From: Mycolicibacterium chubuense NBB4
GTDB taxonomy: Bacteria; Actinomycetota; Actinomycetes; Mycobacteriales; Mycobacteriaceae
Length of the DNA stretch: 64,000 bases
Assembly: GCF_000266905.1 (NCBI RefSeq)
Contig: NC_018027.1
Span: forward strand, 4,154,001-4,218,000
Direction of reading: 5' to 3'
The stretch's first letter is position 1. Every line of letters begins with the position of its first letter. This document shows positions 47,069 to 58,125 of the stretch, one piece after another. Made by a program: the position numbers and the translations under genes. Under the pieces are notes generated by a model that had not been told where the DNA came from, searched no databases, and saw nothing but the letters and a program-made list of their open reading frames with translations.

Positions 47069-49363
47069 CTAGCCCTTCTCCGCGGACGCTACGGGGGCCT
47101 GCGCCGGCGGTGACACCGGCGACGTGTCCTCGGGAGCTTCGCTGATACCGATCCGCGCGTGCAGCCAGGCCAGCGGGCGCGGCGCCCACCAGTTCCAGCG
47201 CCCCAGCAGATGCATGAAGGCCGGCACCAGCAGCATCCGCACCAGCGTCGCGTCCGCGATGATCGCCAGCGTGAGGCCGACGCCGAACATCCGCATGAAC
47301 GCCACCTTGGCCGCGATCAACGCCGCAAACGAGATCGACATCAGCAGCGCCGCCGCGGTGACCACGCGGCCGGTGCGGGCCAGGCCGAGGGCGACGCTCT
47401 CGTCACTGCGCACGCGAGGAGCGATTTCGGGGTTGGTGCGACCGGATTTCAGCCAGTACTCCCGGATCCGGGACAGCAGGAACACCTCGTAGTCCATCGA
47501 CAGCCCGAACGCGATGCAGAACAACAGCACCGGCATGTTGGCCACCAGGGTGCCGGTCGGTGTCGTTCCGAGCCCGGACAGGTGACCGTCCTGGAAGATC
47601 CACACGAGCGCACCGAACGCTGCTGTCAGAGACAAGACGTTGAGCACCAAGGCTTTCAGCGGAAGCACGACGCTGCCAGTGAGCAAGAACAGCAGCACGA
47701 ACGTGATCGCGGCGATGATGCCGAGGACCGTCGGCAGCCGCGAGGTGATCGATTCGGCACTGTCGCGGTTGATCTGGGCCAGACCCGTCAGTTGCGCGTG
47801 CTTACCCGCGGGTGGCGGGACGGCGTGCAGCCGGTCCAGCTGCGTTTCGGACGCGGCGGTGAACAGCGGCGCCGTGCTGGCGACGGTCAGGAACGCGCTG
47901 CCGTCGGCGAGACCCGCCGGGGCGGACGGCGGCCCCGCCTTGACTCCGCGAACGAACGTGCCCCCCGGCGCGGACACCGAGGAGACGTCCTCGACCCGGG
48001 ACAGTTCGGCGGCGTAATCGTCGAGCGCCGCGAGCGTGACACCGTCGGCGTCCGGTAGGACGACCGGGACGTTGCGCGCGGAGTCGATGGCGAAGTTCGC
48101 GCGCAGGTCGTCACCCACCTGGCGGGCCGTGGCGGACGGCGGGAGCACGCGGTCGTCGGGGAACCCCCACTTCGCGCCGAGGAACGGCAAGCCCAGCAGC
48201 ACCAGGAACGCGACGACAGCGGCGGCGATCGGAATCGACCGGCGCATGACGAATTTCGTCGATCGATACCAGAACATCTGCTCGACGGGCTTGGGGGCCG
48301 GCTCGGGCCTGTTGCGCATCCGGCGGACGAGCTTGCGCACGTCCATGGAGTCGAGCCGGTCTCCCGCGAGCACGATCGCCGCAGGAGCCACCACGATGGC
48401 GGCCACGGCGGCGAAGGCCACCACCGCGATGCCCGCGTACGCGAACGACTTCAGGAAGTACATCGGGAAGAGCACCATCGCGACCATCGACAGCGCGACC
48501 GTCATCGCCGAGAACAACACGGTGCGCCCTGCGGTGACCATCGTGCGCAGCAGCGCGCTGTGGCGATCGCCGCCGTCGGCCAGTTCGTCCCGGTACCGGC
48601 TGATGATCAGCAGCGTGTAGTCGATGGCCAGCGCCAGGCCCATGGCGATCGTGAGGTTCAGCGCGAAGATCGACACCTCGGTGATCAGCGTGAGGCCGCG
48701 CAGCACCGCCATGGAGCCCAGGATCGCGAAGGCCCCCACCGCCAGCGGCAGCGCCGCGGCGAGCAGTCCGCCGAAAATCCACACCAGCACGACGAAACTC
48801 AGCGGGATCGCGATCGCTTCCATCGTGAGCAGGTCTTTTTCGCTCTGCGCGTTGATCTGCACATAGGTCGAGGCCACTCCGCCCGCGCGCACGGCGACCC
48901 CGTCGCGGTCGTAGACGAGCGCGTCGGTGAGTTCCTTGGCGTACTTCTGTCCGTCGCTGTCGCCCCCGGTGATGGCCGCGACGATCAGCCCCGTCTTGCC
49001 GTCCTCGCTGATGAGCGCAGGAGCGGCCGACGGCGGGGCGGTCCACGCCGACGAGACGTCTCCCACGTGCGGGGACTGCGCGAGCCGGGTGGCGATGTCG
49101 GTGCCGACGGCCCGCGCATCGGGACCCAGTGCGCCGGTGGCCGAGCTGACGGTGATCAGCAGGTCCATGTCGCCCTGATCGAACTTGTCGACCAGCAATC
49201 TGGTGGCCTGCGCGGACTCCGACGTCGGATCCTGGAATCCGCCGGCCGACAGGTGTTCGGCGACGGGCACGCCGAAGACGCCGCACGCCACCATCACGAG
49301 GAGTGCGCCGGCGAGGATGCGCCGGGGTGCTGCGATGGCCAGCAATGCGATGCGGTGCAACAC
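47069..49363 (-). CDS. MmpL-family RND lipid transporter (MmpL13-like)
   Basis: A 764-residue MmpL/RND exporter with about twelve helices and two periplasmic loops. TM4 has MGLALAIDYTLLIISRYRDE and TM10 has FCIAFGLSMDYEVFLLSRIR, the GxxxDY proton-relay pattern. It exports lipids or siderophore-like molecules to the envelope. In M. tuberculosis the locus equivalent (mmpL13a/b) is split in two; here it is intact. The GTG at 49363 follows AGGAGG. Substrate unknown. Confidence 0.88.
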   Translation of the reverse strand: MLHRIALLAIAAPRRILAGALLVMVACGVFGVPVAEHLSAGGFQDPTSESAQATRLLVDKFDQGDMDLLITVSSATGALGPDARAVGTDIATRLAQSPHVGDVSSAWTAPPSAAPALISEDGKTGLIVAAITGGDSDGQKYAKELTDALVYDRDGVAVRAGGVASTYVQINAQSEKDLLTMEAIAIPLSFVVLVWIFGGLLAAALPLAVGAFAILGSMAVLRGLTLITEVSIFALNLTIAMGLALAIDYTLLIISRYRDELADGGDRHSALLRTMVTAGRTVLFSAMTVALSMVAMVLFPMYFLKSFAYAGIAVVAFAAVAAIVVAPAAIVLAGDRLDSMDVRKLVRRMRNRPEPAPKPVEQMFWYRSTKFVMRRSIPIAAAVVAFLVLLGLPFLGAKWGFPDDRVLPPSATARQVGDDLRANFAIDSARNVPVVLPDADGVTLAALDDYAAELSRVEDVSSVSAPGGTFVRGVKAGPPSAPAGLADGSAFLTVASTAPLFTAASETQLDRLHAVPPPAGKHAQLTGLAQINRDSAESITSRLPTVLGIIAAITFVLLFLLTGSVVLPLKALVLNVLSLTAAFGALVWIFQDGHLSGLGTTPTGTLVANMPVLLFCIAFGLSMDYEVFLLSRIREYWLKSGRTNPEIAPRVRSDESVALGLARTGRVVTAAALLMSISFAALIAAKVAFMRMFGVGLTLAIIADATLVRMLLVPAFMHLLGRWNWWAPRPLAWLHARIGISEAPEDTSPVSPPAQAPVASAEKG

Positions 49364-49374
49364 GCGCGCCTCCT

Positions 49375-49408
49375 GAGATATCGCGGCTAAGTTATCAGCG
49401 ATAATCTC
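49375..49408. promoter_or_regulatory. Inverted repeat, candidate TetR operator between mmpL and DoxX genes
   Basis: A 5-3-5 palindrome TTATCAGCGATAA (49392-49404) overlaps a wider inverted repeat GAGATATCGC (49375-49384) / GCGATAATCTC (49398-49408). It lies 12-45 bp upstream of the mmpL start and 56 bp upstream of the DoxX start, in locally AT-rich DNA. It is a candidate site for the TetR protein encoded downstream of mmpL. Confidence 0.45.
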
Positions 49409-49463
49409 GCGCGGTCAACGGTTCCGGCGATGAATTCCGCGGCGGCACCGAGTCGGTCTGAGC

Positions 49464-50078
49464 ATGAGCGAGAACAGCACACAGGGACCGCACAGCACCG
49501 TGGGGCTGGCCGCAACGACCGGCCACCCCGAAGCCGCGCCGCCGCGGTCGCACGCCGCCCCCGACGCCGGCACGTCGTTGGCTCTACTGATCCTGCGACT
49601 CGGCGTGGGCGCCGCGGCGCTGCAGGCCGGACTCATCAAGGCCTTCGACTTCTCCGCCACCACCGGGTTCATGGCTCAGGGCGGCTGGCGGCTGCCGACG
49701 TTCGCGGCGTTCATGGTGACCGCCTCCGAGACGCTGGGCGGCATCGGCATGCTGGTCGGTGCGCTCACTCCGCTCGCGGCGTGTTCGGTGCTGGGCGCGA
49801 TGCTGTGCGCGTGGGCGGTCAACGTCTCCGGCGCGGCGTTCTGGTCCGCGCCGTTCAACGTGCCGTTCCTGATCGGCATCGGGGCCGCGGCCTTGCTGTT
49901 CGCCGGCGCGGGCGCCTACTCGGTCGACGGTCGCGCGCTGACGCGTCTGACCTGGTCACTACGCGTTTCAGCGGGTCTGCTGGCACTCGCCTTCGTCGTC
50001 GCGATCCTGACCTGGGTAGCGCTCTACGGGGTGAACCCGATCCACTTCACCGCCCCGCCCGGCGCCGCCGCGCAGTGA
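49464..50078 (+). CDS. DoxX family membrane protein
   Basis: A 204-residue protein with four to five membrane helices. LALLILRLGVGAAALQAGLI and FDFSATTGFMAQGGWRLPTF match DoxX/TQO_small_DoxD-like membrane proteins, some of which interact with superoxide and quinone or thiosulfate metabolism. Residues 1-35 are a disordered cytoplasmic lead. The ATG at 49464 has only a weak ribosome site. It is divergent from mmpL. Function unknown. Confidence 0.78.
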   Translation: MSENSTQGPHSTVGLAATTGHPEAAPPRSHAAPDAGTSLALLILRLGVGAAALQAGLIKAFDFSATTGFMAQGGWRLPTFAAFMVTASETLGGIGMLVGALTPLAACSVLGAMLCAWAVNVSGAAFWSAPFNVPFLIGIGAAALLFAGAGAYSVDGRALTRLTWSLRVSAGLLALAFVVAILTWVALYGVNPIHFTAPPGAAAQ

Positions 50079-50184
50079 TGGTTACCTGCCGGTAGGGCGC
50101 GACCCTACTTGGCGGTAAGAATTGCCACAGTTTTGCGAGACGCGACTCAAAGATTCCTTAACCACCGTGGTTACTGTTCAGTAC

Positions 50185-50316
50185 ATGTGGATCGACGACA
50201 CCAGTGCTGATGTCATCAAGGTTGATTTCGAGGCGCTCTACCACGGCGATGTCCTCGTCGAGGGAATGACCTCGGAGCAGCTCGACGACGAGTCAGCCCT
50301 CCCCACCGCAGTGTGA
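50185..50316 (+). CDS. 43-residue small protein with its own terminator
   Basis: An ATG at 50185 (or GTG at 50167) opens a frame beginning MWIDDTSADVIKVDFEALYH and ending LDDESALPTAV, acidic with no membrane segment. A strong 13-bp hairpin starts 3 bp after the stop, implying a short transcript that ends here. The region is AT-richer than its neighbours. No clear ribosome site precedes the ATG, so a leaderless or weakly translated start is possible. Family not recognised. Confidence 0.55.
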   Translation: MWIDDTSADVIKVDFEALYHGDVLVEGMTSEQLDDESALPTAV

Positions 50317-50318
50317 AA

Positions 50319-50347
50319 GAACGCGCGCCCCGCCGGGGCGCGCGTTC
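50319..50347 (+). terminator. Hairpin terminator after the 43-codon ORF
   Basis: A perfect 13-bp stem (GAACGCGCGCCCC and complement) with a 3-nt loop begins 3 bp after the small ORF stop, followed by CTCC. Confidence 0.75.
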
Positions 50348-50420
50348 CTCCGTGTTCGGTGTGCTCGACGCTCGCGTGACTCTGCGAGCCCGACGTGCTC
50401 GTCGGAATCCCGAACCTCCG

Positions 50421-52194
<1,774 letters not shown>

Positions 52195-52218
52195 AGATCG
52201 GTTCCTTTCTCTGTTTGC

Positions 52219-53313
52219 TTAAACCCAGTCCTGCACAACAGCTTCGGTGTCGGCACCCGGCACCCCCGGCGGCTTGGGAGCGGACGTGGCGGTGCGCGAG
52301 AACCGCGGCGCCGGCGCCGGATAGAGATAGCCGTTCTCGCGGTAGAAGGTGTCGCGCTCGGTGTTGTGCGGTTCGCTCTCGACCTCGGCGAACGACAGCA
52401 CGGGCGTCACACACGCGTCGGTACCGGCGAACACCTCGGCCCAGTGGTCGCGGTCTTGGGCGGCGAACGCCTCGGTCAGCCGCGCCCGCAGCTCGGGCCA
52501 GCGGCTCATGTCGTTCTGGTCGGGCAACTCGGCCACGTCGAGACCGACACCCGCGAGCATCTCGGCGTAGAACTGCGGCTCGATGGCACCGACCGCGACG
52601 TAGCGGCCGTCGGCGCAGGTGTAGGTGTCGTAGTACGGCGCACCGGTGTCGAGCATGTTGACGCCGCGCTCGTCGCTCCACATCCCCATGCCGCGGAACG
52701 CCCACATCATGGTCGACAGCACGCTCGAGCCGTCGACCATCGCGGCGTCGACCACCTGGCCCTTGCCGGAGCGCTGCCGCTCCCACAGCGCCGAGAGCAC
52801 GCCGACGAGCAGGAACATCGACCCGCCGCCGAAGTCGCCGACCAGGTTCAGCGGCGGCACCGGCCGCTCACCGGCCCGGCCGATCGCGTGCAGCGTGCCG
52901 TTGAGGGAGATGTAGTTGATGTCGTGGCCCGCCTGCTGGGCGCGCGGACCCTGCTGGCCCCAGCCGGTCATCCGCGCGTAGATCAGGCCCTCGTTGACCT
53001 TGGCGCAGTCCTCCGGACCGAGACCGAGACGCTCGGTGACGCCCGGGCGGAAGCCCTCGATGAGTACGTCGGCCTTGCCGATCAGGCTCAGCACCCTCTT
53101 CACGTCGTCGGGGTCTTTGAGGTTCGCCGCCACCGAGCGCCGGTTGCGCAACAGGTAGTCGCGGCTCGGAGTGGTCGCGGGACCCGCACCCTTGCCGGGG
53201 CGTTCGATCCGTACGACGTCGGCGCCGAGGTCGCCGAGGATCATCGCGGCGTGCGGGCCGGGGCCGATACCGGCCAGCTCCACGACTCGCAGTCCTTGCA
53301 GAGGTCCAGCCAT
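52219..53313 (-). CDS. mcr: Alpha-methylacyl-CoA racemase Mcr
   Basis: A 364-residue CoA-transferase family III protein of the AMACR type, which epimerises 2-methylacyl-CoAs before beta-oxidation. [34 protein letters not shown] and the catalytic region [20 protein letters not shown] (His/Asp pair) are present, and [11 protein letters not shown] carries the second acidic residue. The ATG at 53313 is chosen as the family start; the frame runs further upstream. It is divergent from an enoyl-CoA hydratase gene, as at Rv1143/Rv1142c. Confidence 0.92.
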   Translation of the reverse strand: MAGPLQGLRVVELAGIGPGPHAAMILGDLGADVVRIERPGKGAGPATTPSRDYLLRNRRSVAANLKDPDDVKRVLSLIGKADVLIEGFRPGVTERLGLGPEDCAKVNEGLIYARMTGWGQQGPRAQQAGHDINYISLNGTLHAIGRAGERPVPPLNLVGDFGGGSMFLLVGVLSALWERQRSGKGQVVDAAMVDGSSVLSTMMWAFRGMGMWSDERGVNMLDTGAPYYDTYTCADGRYVAVGAIEPQFYAEMLAGVGLDVAELPDQNDMSRWPELRARLTEAFAAQDRDHWAEVFAGTDACVTPVLSFAEVESEPHNTERDTFYRENGYLYPAPAPRFSRTATSAPKPPGVPGADTEAVVQDWV

Positions 53314-53343
53314 GCCTAACCGCCCTTCATCAGAATCGCTCGG

Positions 53344-53373
53344 GTGACCGCCGACATAGCTTACTTGTATAAC
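53344..53373 (+). promoter_or_regulatory. Candidate promoter for the enoyl-CoA hydratase gene
   Basis: GTGACC (53344-53349) and TATAAC (53368-53373) are 18 bp apart in a locally AT-rich stretch between divergent mcr and the hydratase gene; the ATG is at 53402. Confidence 0.4.
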
Positions 53374-53401
53374 CTTCTCACCGGACCTAGGGTGCCTCAC
53401 T

Positions 53402-54208
53402 ATGACGACGGACACCTATACCGGCATCGGCGACCTGACCGTCGGCCTCGACGACGGCGTGCTGTCGGTGACGCTGAACCGCCCGGACAGCCTCAACTCA
53501 TTGACCGCACCGATGCTGAACACGTTTGCCGAGACACTGGAACAGGCTGCAGGCGACCCGCAGGTGCGGGTGGTGCGCATCGGCGGCGCCGGGCGCGGCT
53601 TCTCGTCGGGAGCCGGTATCAGCGAGGAAGACCACGCCAACCCCGGCGCAGCAGGTACCCCGGCCGACGTGCTGGACGCCGCCAACCGCTGCATCCGCGC
53701 GATCGTGCACCTGCCGCAACCCGCGGTAGCCGTGGTGCACGGTGCCGCGGCGGGCGTCGGCGCCTCGCTGGCGCTGGCTTGTGATGTCGTATTGGCCTCG
53801 GAGAAGGCCTTTTTCATGCTCGCCTTCACCAAGATCGGGCTGATGCCCGACGGTGGCGCCTCGGCGCTGATCGCCGCGGCGGTCGGCCGCATCCGGGCCA
53901 TGCGGATGGCCCTGCTGGCCGAGCGCATCCCCGCCGCCGAGGCGTTCGACTGGGGTCTGGTCAGCGCGGTCTATCCGGCCGAAGCATTCGAGGCCGAGGT
54001 GAACCGTGTGGTCGCGGCGCTGGTGTCGGGACCGGCAGTGGCGTTGCGCAAGACCAAGGACGCGATCAACGCCGCGACGCTGACCGAGCTCGAGGCCGCG
54101 CTCGAACGGGAGAAGACGGGGCAGCTGTCGCTGCTCGATTCGCACGACTTCCGCGAGGGCACCAAGGCTTTCCAGCAGCGCAGGGCGGCGACCTTCACCG
54201 ACACCTGA
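53402..54208 (+). CDS. Enoyl-CoA hydratase/isomerase family protein
   Basis: A 268-residue crotonase-fold protein (EchA10/11-like by position). [20 protein letters not shown] opens it, [13 protein letters not shown] and [17 protein letters not shown] form the oxyanion-hole region, and [15 protein letters not shown] is the second active loop. It hydrates or isomerises enoyl-CoAs. ATG at 53402 follows AGGGTG. It is divergent from mcr. The exact activity is not fixed; acidic catalytic residues look partly substituted. Confidence 0.87.
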   Translation: MTTDTYTGIGDLTVGLDDGVLSVTLNRPDSLNSLTAPMLNTFAETLEQAAGDPQVRVVRIGGAGRGFSSGAGISEEDHANPGAAGTPADVLDAANRCIRAIVHLPQPAVAVVHGAAAGVGASLALACDVVLASEKAFFMLAFTKIGLMPDGGASALIAAAVGRIRAMRMALLAERIPAAEAFDWGLVSAVYPAEAFEAEVNRVVAALVSGPAVALRKTKDAINAATLTELEAALEREKTGQLSLLDSHDFREGTKAFQQRRAATFTDT

Positions 54209-54257
54209 CCCGCGGGAAAATCAGTCGACTCGTCGACCCTGCGTCGGCCACCATCAT

Positions 54258-55561
54258 GTGGTGAGTACGCGTTTCGAAACCGAGTGCAGCAGCGCTCGAT
54301 CGGATTCCGAGCAGCCGGTGGCGCCCGGCCGCCGGGGTGTACTCGCACCGTTCCGGTTCCGCGAGTACCGCGTGTTGATCGCGGCCGTCTCCCTGTCGAT
54401 CTTCGCCGAGGGTATGTGGGCCGTGGTGATGACGCTGCAGGTCATCGCGCTCGACAACGATCCCGCCTCGTTGTCGCTCGTCGCGACGTGCCTGGCGGCG
54501 GGCCTGGTGGCGTTCGTGTTGATCGGCGGTCTGGCCGCCGACCGGCTGCCGCAGCGCGTGATCATCCTCGCCGTCGAAGCCGTCAACACGGCCGTCGTGA
54601 CAGCGGTTGCCGTCCTCGGACTCGTTGGCGCACTGCGCATTTGGCATATGGCTTTAGCCGCCGCAGCGCTGGGAATCGCGGCGGCGTTCTTCTTCCCGGC
54701 CTATAGCGCGATCCTGCCGCGGATTCTGCCTTCTGAGCACCTGCTCGCCGCGAACGGGGTCGAAGGCGTGGTGCGTCCGGTCTTCCAGCGCGCCGTCGGG
54801 CCCGCCGTCGCCGGTGTGGTGGTGGCGGCGACGTTTCCCTCCGTGGGCGCGTTCGTGGTGGCGGGGCTCTTCGGTGTCGGGCTGCTGTTGCTGACCACGA
54901 CCAGGACTCCATCCGAACATGCTGCGGCACAGCAGAAGCCGCACCTGATCCAGGATCTGCGCGACGGCTTCGCGTTCGTGCTGCGGACGCCCTGGTTGCT
55001 GTGGACGCTGCTGTTCGCCAGCCTCTTCGTCCTGGTGGTCCTGGGCCCGATCGAGGTGCTTCTGCCCTTCGTCGTGCAGGAGCGGTTCGCCGACGGGGCG
55101 CGCACCTACGGGTTCGTCCTCGCGTTCTTCGGCGCCGGCGGCGCGCTGGGCGCGCTGGCCGTGTCGTCGCGCCGGCTGCCGAGCGGTACCTGACGGTGAT
55201 GATGGCGATGTGGAGCGTCGGGTCCGTCCCGCTCGCCATTATCGGTGTGACGTCGTCGTTTTCACTGATGGCCGCCGCGACGTTCGTCATCGGCGTCACC
55301 GACGGCGCGGGAATGGTCATCTGGGGCACGCTGCTGCAGCGGCGGGTGCCGTCGTCGATGTTGGGCCGGGTGTCGAGCCTGGACTTCTTCGTCTCGCTGG
55401 CGTTCATGCCGGTGTCGTTCGCGATCGTGGGCCCGTTGTCGAAAGTGGTGTCGATGCAGGCGATCTTCCTGACCGCGGGCGTTCTGCCGGTGCTGCTCGC
55501 GGCGGTGGCGGTGCTGGCGGCGGGCATGCGACGCGACGAGATCGAGCACCCCCTGAGGTGA
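54258..55561 (+). pseudogene. MFS transporter interrupted by a frameshift
   Basis: Two consecutive frames encode one MFS protein. Frame one (GTG 54258 to TGA at 55191) gives about 307 good residues with FRFREYRVLIAAVSLSIFAE and ALRIWHMALAAAALGIAAAF, then runs out of frame at VSSRRLP. Frame two continues ERYLTVMMAMWSVGSVP to 55561, with VPSSMLGRVSSLDFFVSLAF. The switch lies at 55178-55181 (CTGCCGAG) and needs one extra base, so a 1-bp deletion is likely. Repaired length is about 430 residues, normal for this EntS-like group. Either a real inactivating mutation or a sequencing error. Confidence 0.8.
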
Positions 55562-55701
55562 CCGCGCTACCCGGTTCCCGCGTGGAATCGCGTCGCCGAT
55601 TGGAGTAGCGGACTACTCACGCGCGCCGCGTGGCGGGATTCCACGATCGGAGCGTGATTCGAGCGTCGAACACAACTCCTCCTCATCGAAAAGGAACTCC
55701 G

Positions 55702-56220
55702 ATGGACCGCAATCCGTGCCGCACTCGTCAACACCTCACCCGCGCCGCCACCGTGGCCGCGGCCGCCGCCGCCGTCGCCGCGCTGGGCGCTCCGACCGCC
55801 TCGGCCTCACCGTCGGGCGACCTGTGGAACCTGGCCAACAGCAAGCACGTCAGCGCGGGCTGCGCGCCCTACGCCGACAACCCGGCACTCGGGAACACCG
55901 CCCTCGACATCGCCAAGACTATGGTCAATCCGCCGGGGGGAATTCTCGGCAACGGCCGCGTCCCCACCGACTCGATGCTGGCCGATCGAGGTTATTTCGT
56001 CACGGTCTGGGGTGAGGCCGACTACATCAACTCCGACAGCGCCGGTTCGCCGCAGGCTGCCATGGACTTCTGGCTGGCCAACGGCACCCGCGACATCTTC
56101 CCCAACTGCGCGATGAAGGATATGGCAACCGCCGTCTGGATCCAGAACGGGAAATGGGCCGCGGTCTTGCTGGCGGGCAGTCCGGGTGGCACGCCGCCAC
56201 AGCCACCCGTGGTGCACTGA
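55702..56220 (+). CDS. Secreted CAP-superfamily-like protein
   Basis: A 172-residue protein with a signal peptide (MDRNPCRTRQHLTRAATVAA, then an Ala-rich core, cleavage near TASASP). The mature part resembles the CAP/SCP (PR-1) fold: AAMDFWLANGTRDIFPNCAM and DMATAVWIQNGKWAAVLLAG correspond to the CAP motifs, although the usual GH pair is not intact. Two cysteines (AGCAPY and PNCAM) may form a disulfide. The ATG at 55702 follows AAAAGGA. Likely extracellular; function unknown. Confidence 0.68.
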   Translation: MDRNPCRTRQHLTRAATVAAAAAAVAALGAPTASASPSGDLWNLANSKHVSAGCAPYADNPALGNTALDIAKTMVNPPGGILGNGRVPTDSMLADRGYFVTVWGEADYINSDSAGSPQAAMDFWLANGTRDIFPNCAMKDMATAVWIQNGKWAAVLLAGSPGGTPPQPPVVH

Positions 56221-56222
56221 CC

Positions 56223-56939
56223 TCAGACGCCGAACATCGGGGGCAGTGCCAGCACCATCACCAGACCCCAGAAGAAGTGGGTCAGCGCGGGCGCGAGCAC
56301 TCCCCCGGTGGCTCGGCGCTCGAGCGCACAGACGGTGCCGAGGATGATCGCGGCGAAGCCGAGCATCGGGTTACCGGTGGTGGCGGCCGTCGCGATGACG
56401 TAGAGCACGGTGGAGACGAGCACCGGGCGGTACTTCAGCAGCGTCGTGTACAGCGCCCCGCGGAAGAACAGTTCCTCGGCGAGGCCGTTGATGACGGTGA
56501 TGAAGGTGATCAGCCAGAGGGGCCCGGCGTTGGAGAACTCCAAGACCCGGGTGATGTACGCGTTGACGCCGGGAATCTCCCGGCACACCATGCCGCCGAC
56601 GATGAACACCGCGCCCAGGCCCAGCCCGACGGCGGTTCCGGTGATCACCGGACGCTTGTTGTGTCCGCGGAATTGCACACGCCCGAAATGCAGTGGCCCC
56701 GAGGCGAAAGCGCCGACCGCCCACACGCCCGCCAGCGCGAGGGTGAGCCAGATGAATGTGGTGTCACCCGGCGAGCGACTCAGCGAGTAGCCGAGCAGGC
56801 TGGCGCCGACGAGCAACACGACGCCGACGACGATCTTGCGCCGGCGGACCACCCCGGCCGACTCGTCGTACGGGGTGGCGCGGGTCCGCGCTATCCGCAG
56901 AACCTCTTCGGGAAAGCCTTCGTGTTCCGGCGAATTCAC
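56223..56939 (-). CDS. CPBP family intramembrane metalloprotease
   Basis: A 238-residue membrane protein of the CPBP/Abi family with about seven helices. The active-site blocks NGLAEELFFRGALYTTLLKY (EExxxR) and ALTHFFWG (His) are present, spaced as in active members. These proteases handle prenylated substrates or bacteriocin immunity. GTG start at 56939 sharing GTGA with the upstream NAD-binding protein gene. Substrate unknown. Confidence 0.85.
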   Translation of the reverse strand: MNSPEHEGFPEEVLRIARTRATPYDESAGVVRRRKIVVGVVLLVGASLLGYSLSRSPGDTTFIWLTLALAGVWAVGAFASGPLHFGRVQFRGHNKRPVITGTAVGLGLGAVFIVGGMVCREIPGVNAYITRVLEFSNAGPLWLITFITVINGLAEELFFRGALYTTLLKYRPVLVSTVLYVIATAATTGNPMLGFAAIILGTVCALERRATGGVLAPALTHFFWGLVMVLALPPMFGV

Positions 56940-58084
56940 GCAGGGGCCACCTTCGGCAGGAATCCGAGGACGTGGTCCACCCCGGTGCGGACCGCCGCCG
57001 CGACGGGACCGGGCACCAGCCCGATCAGGCCGAGCACCGGGTGCACGACCGACGGCGTCACCGTGCTCGCGAGATGCTTGAGCCGCGATGCATCGCCGCC
57101 GGCCCAGTCCGGGTCGGTGTCGGCCAGGTGGTGGGGGTCGGCGAGCTCGTCGACCGGACGCCGGGGTGGGCTCGTCACCGCGCGTCGGATGGCGTCTTCG
57201 ACGCCGATCAGCCCGTCGGCGGGTTCAGGGACGATGCCGGCCAGGCCGTCCTCGGACGCCATCATCGGATAATCAAGGGATTCAACGAGATCGGCTGCCA
57301 GCCCACTCGGCACGGGAAGCACGACACCGGTCACCTTCGACACCAGCCCGGTGTCGATGCCGTAGACGGGCACCGGCGCGCGCCAGATGCCGGCGACACG
57401 GGCATAGGTGCGCAGGAGATCACCGTAGGTGGTGGTCTCCGGCCCGCGGATGTCGTACGCCCCGGCGGGCACGGTGTCCGTGTCGGCCGCCTCGACGAGG
57501 TAGTAGACGACGTCACGCACGGAGATCGGATCGATCGGGTTCGCCGACCACTCCGGAAGGGGCAGCAGCAGGAAGCGGTCACCGACGTAGCGGAGCATCT
57601 CGAAGGACGTCGATCCGGCGCCGATCACGATGGCCGCGCCGAGCCAGACCACGTCCGGACCCCCGTCGACTTTGAGGGCGGCCGCCACCTCGGCGCGACT
57701 GGTCAGGTGTTCCGACAGGTCGTCGCCGTCGGGGACGAAACCGCCGAGGTAGACGATGCGGCGCACACCGGCGGCTTTGGCGGCCTTCGCGACGTTGGCG
57801 GCCGCGTGGTTGTCCGCGTCCCGGAAACCGGGCTGACCGATGCCGTGGACCAGGTAGTAGACGACGTCCACGGGCCCCGATTCGGTGAACGCCCGGCGCG
57901 CGGAGTCCTCGTCGTGCGCGTCGAGCGCCACTGTCGACACCTCGTCGCGCCAGCCGAACCCGGCGAGCCGATCGGGATTGCGGCTGGCTGCGACGACCTG
58001 ATGACCGTCAGCGAGCAGAGCGGTGACGAGACGAGATCCGATGTAACCGGTGGCGCCGGTCACCAATGTCCGCACGGAGTTCAC
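56936..58084 (-). CDS. Atypical SDR / NAD(P)-binding protein
   Basis: A 382-residue protein with an N-terminal Rossmann domain (LVTGATGYIGSRLVTALLAD, ASRNPDRL) like NmrA/UbiA-associated atypical SDRs, RIVYLGGFVPDGDDLSEHLT and YDIRGPETTTYGDLLRTYA downstream. Such proteins act in quinone or lipid modification or as redox sensors. The C-terminal 90 residues are variable. GTG at 58084. It is 4 bp overlapped with the CPBP gene. Substrate unknown. Confidence 0.82.
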   Translation of the reverse strand: MNSVRTLVTGATGYIGSRLVTALLADGHQVVAASRNPDRLAGFGWRDEVSTVALDAHDEDSARRAFTESGPVDVVYYLVHGIGQPGFRDADNHAAANVAKAAKAAGVRRIVYLGGFVPDGDDLSEHLTSRAEVAAALKVDGGPDVVWLGAAIVIGAGSTSFEMLRYVGDRFLLLPLPEWSANPIDPISVRDVVYYLVEAADTDTVPAGAYDIRGPETTTYGDLLRTYARVAGIWRAPVPVYGIDTGLVSKVTGVVLPVPSGLAADLVESLDYPMMASEDGLAGIVPEPADGLIGVEDAIRRAVTSPPRRPVDELADPHHLADTDPDWAGGDASRLKHLASTVTPSVVHPVLGLIGLVPGPVAAAVRTGVDHVLGFLPKVAPA

Positions 58085-58125
58085 GGATACCGCTGTACCC
58101 GGATGACGCGATTCAGAACCGGCCG

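Noticed and set aside
54258-55561. Programmed frameshift in the MFS gene
   Set aside because: No slippery heptamer, pseudoknot or downstream stem was seen, and transporters of this kind are not known to use it; a simple deletion is more likely.
55001-55561. Second half of the MFS gene as an independent protein
   Set aside because: It has no ribosome site, starts in the middle of a membrane region and completes the preceding frame's fold.
55565-55650. Inverted repeat GTGGAATC...GATTCCAC as a terminator
   Set aside because: Only about 9 bp pair across a loop of more than 50 nt, too weak to call.
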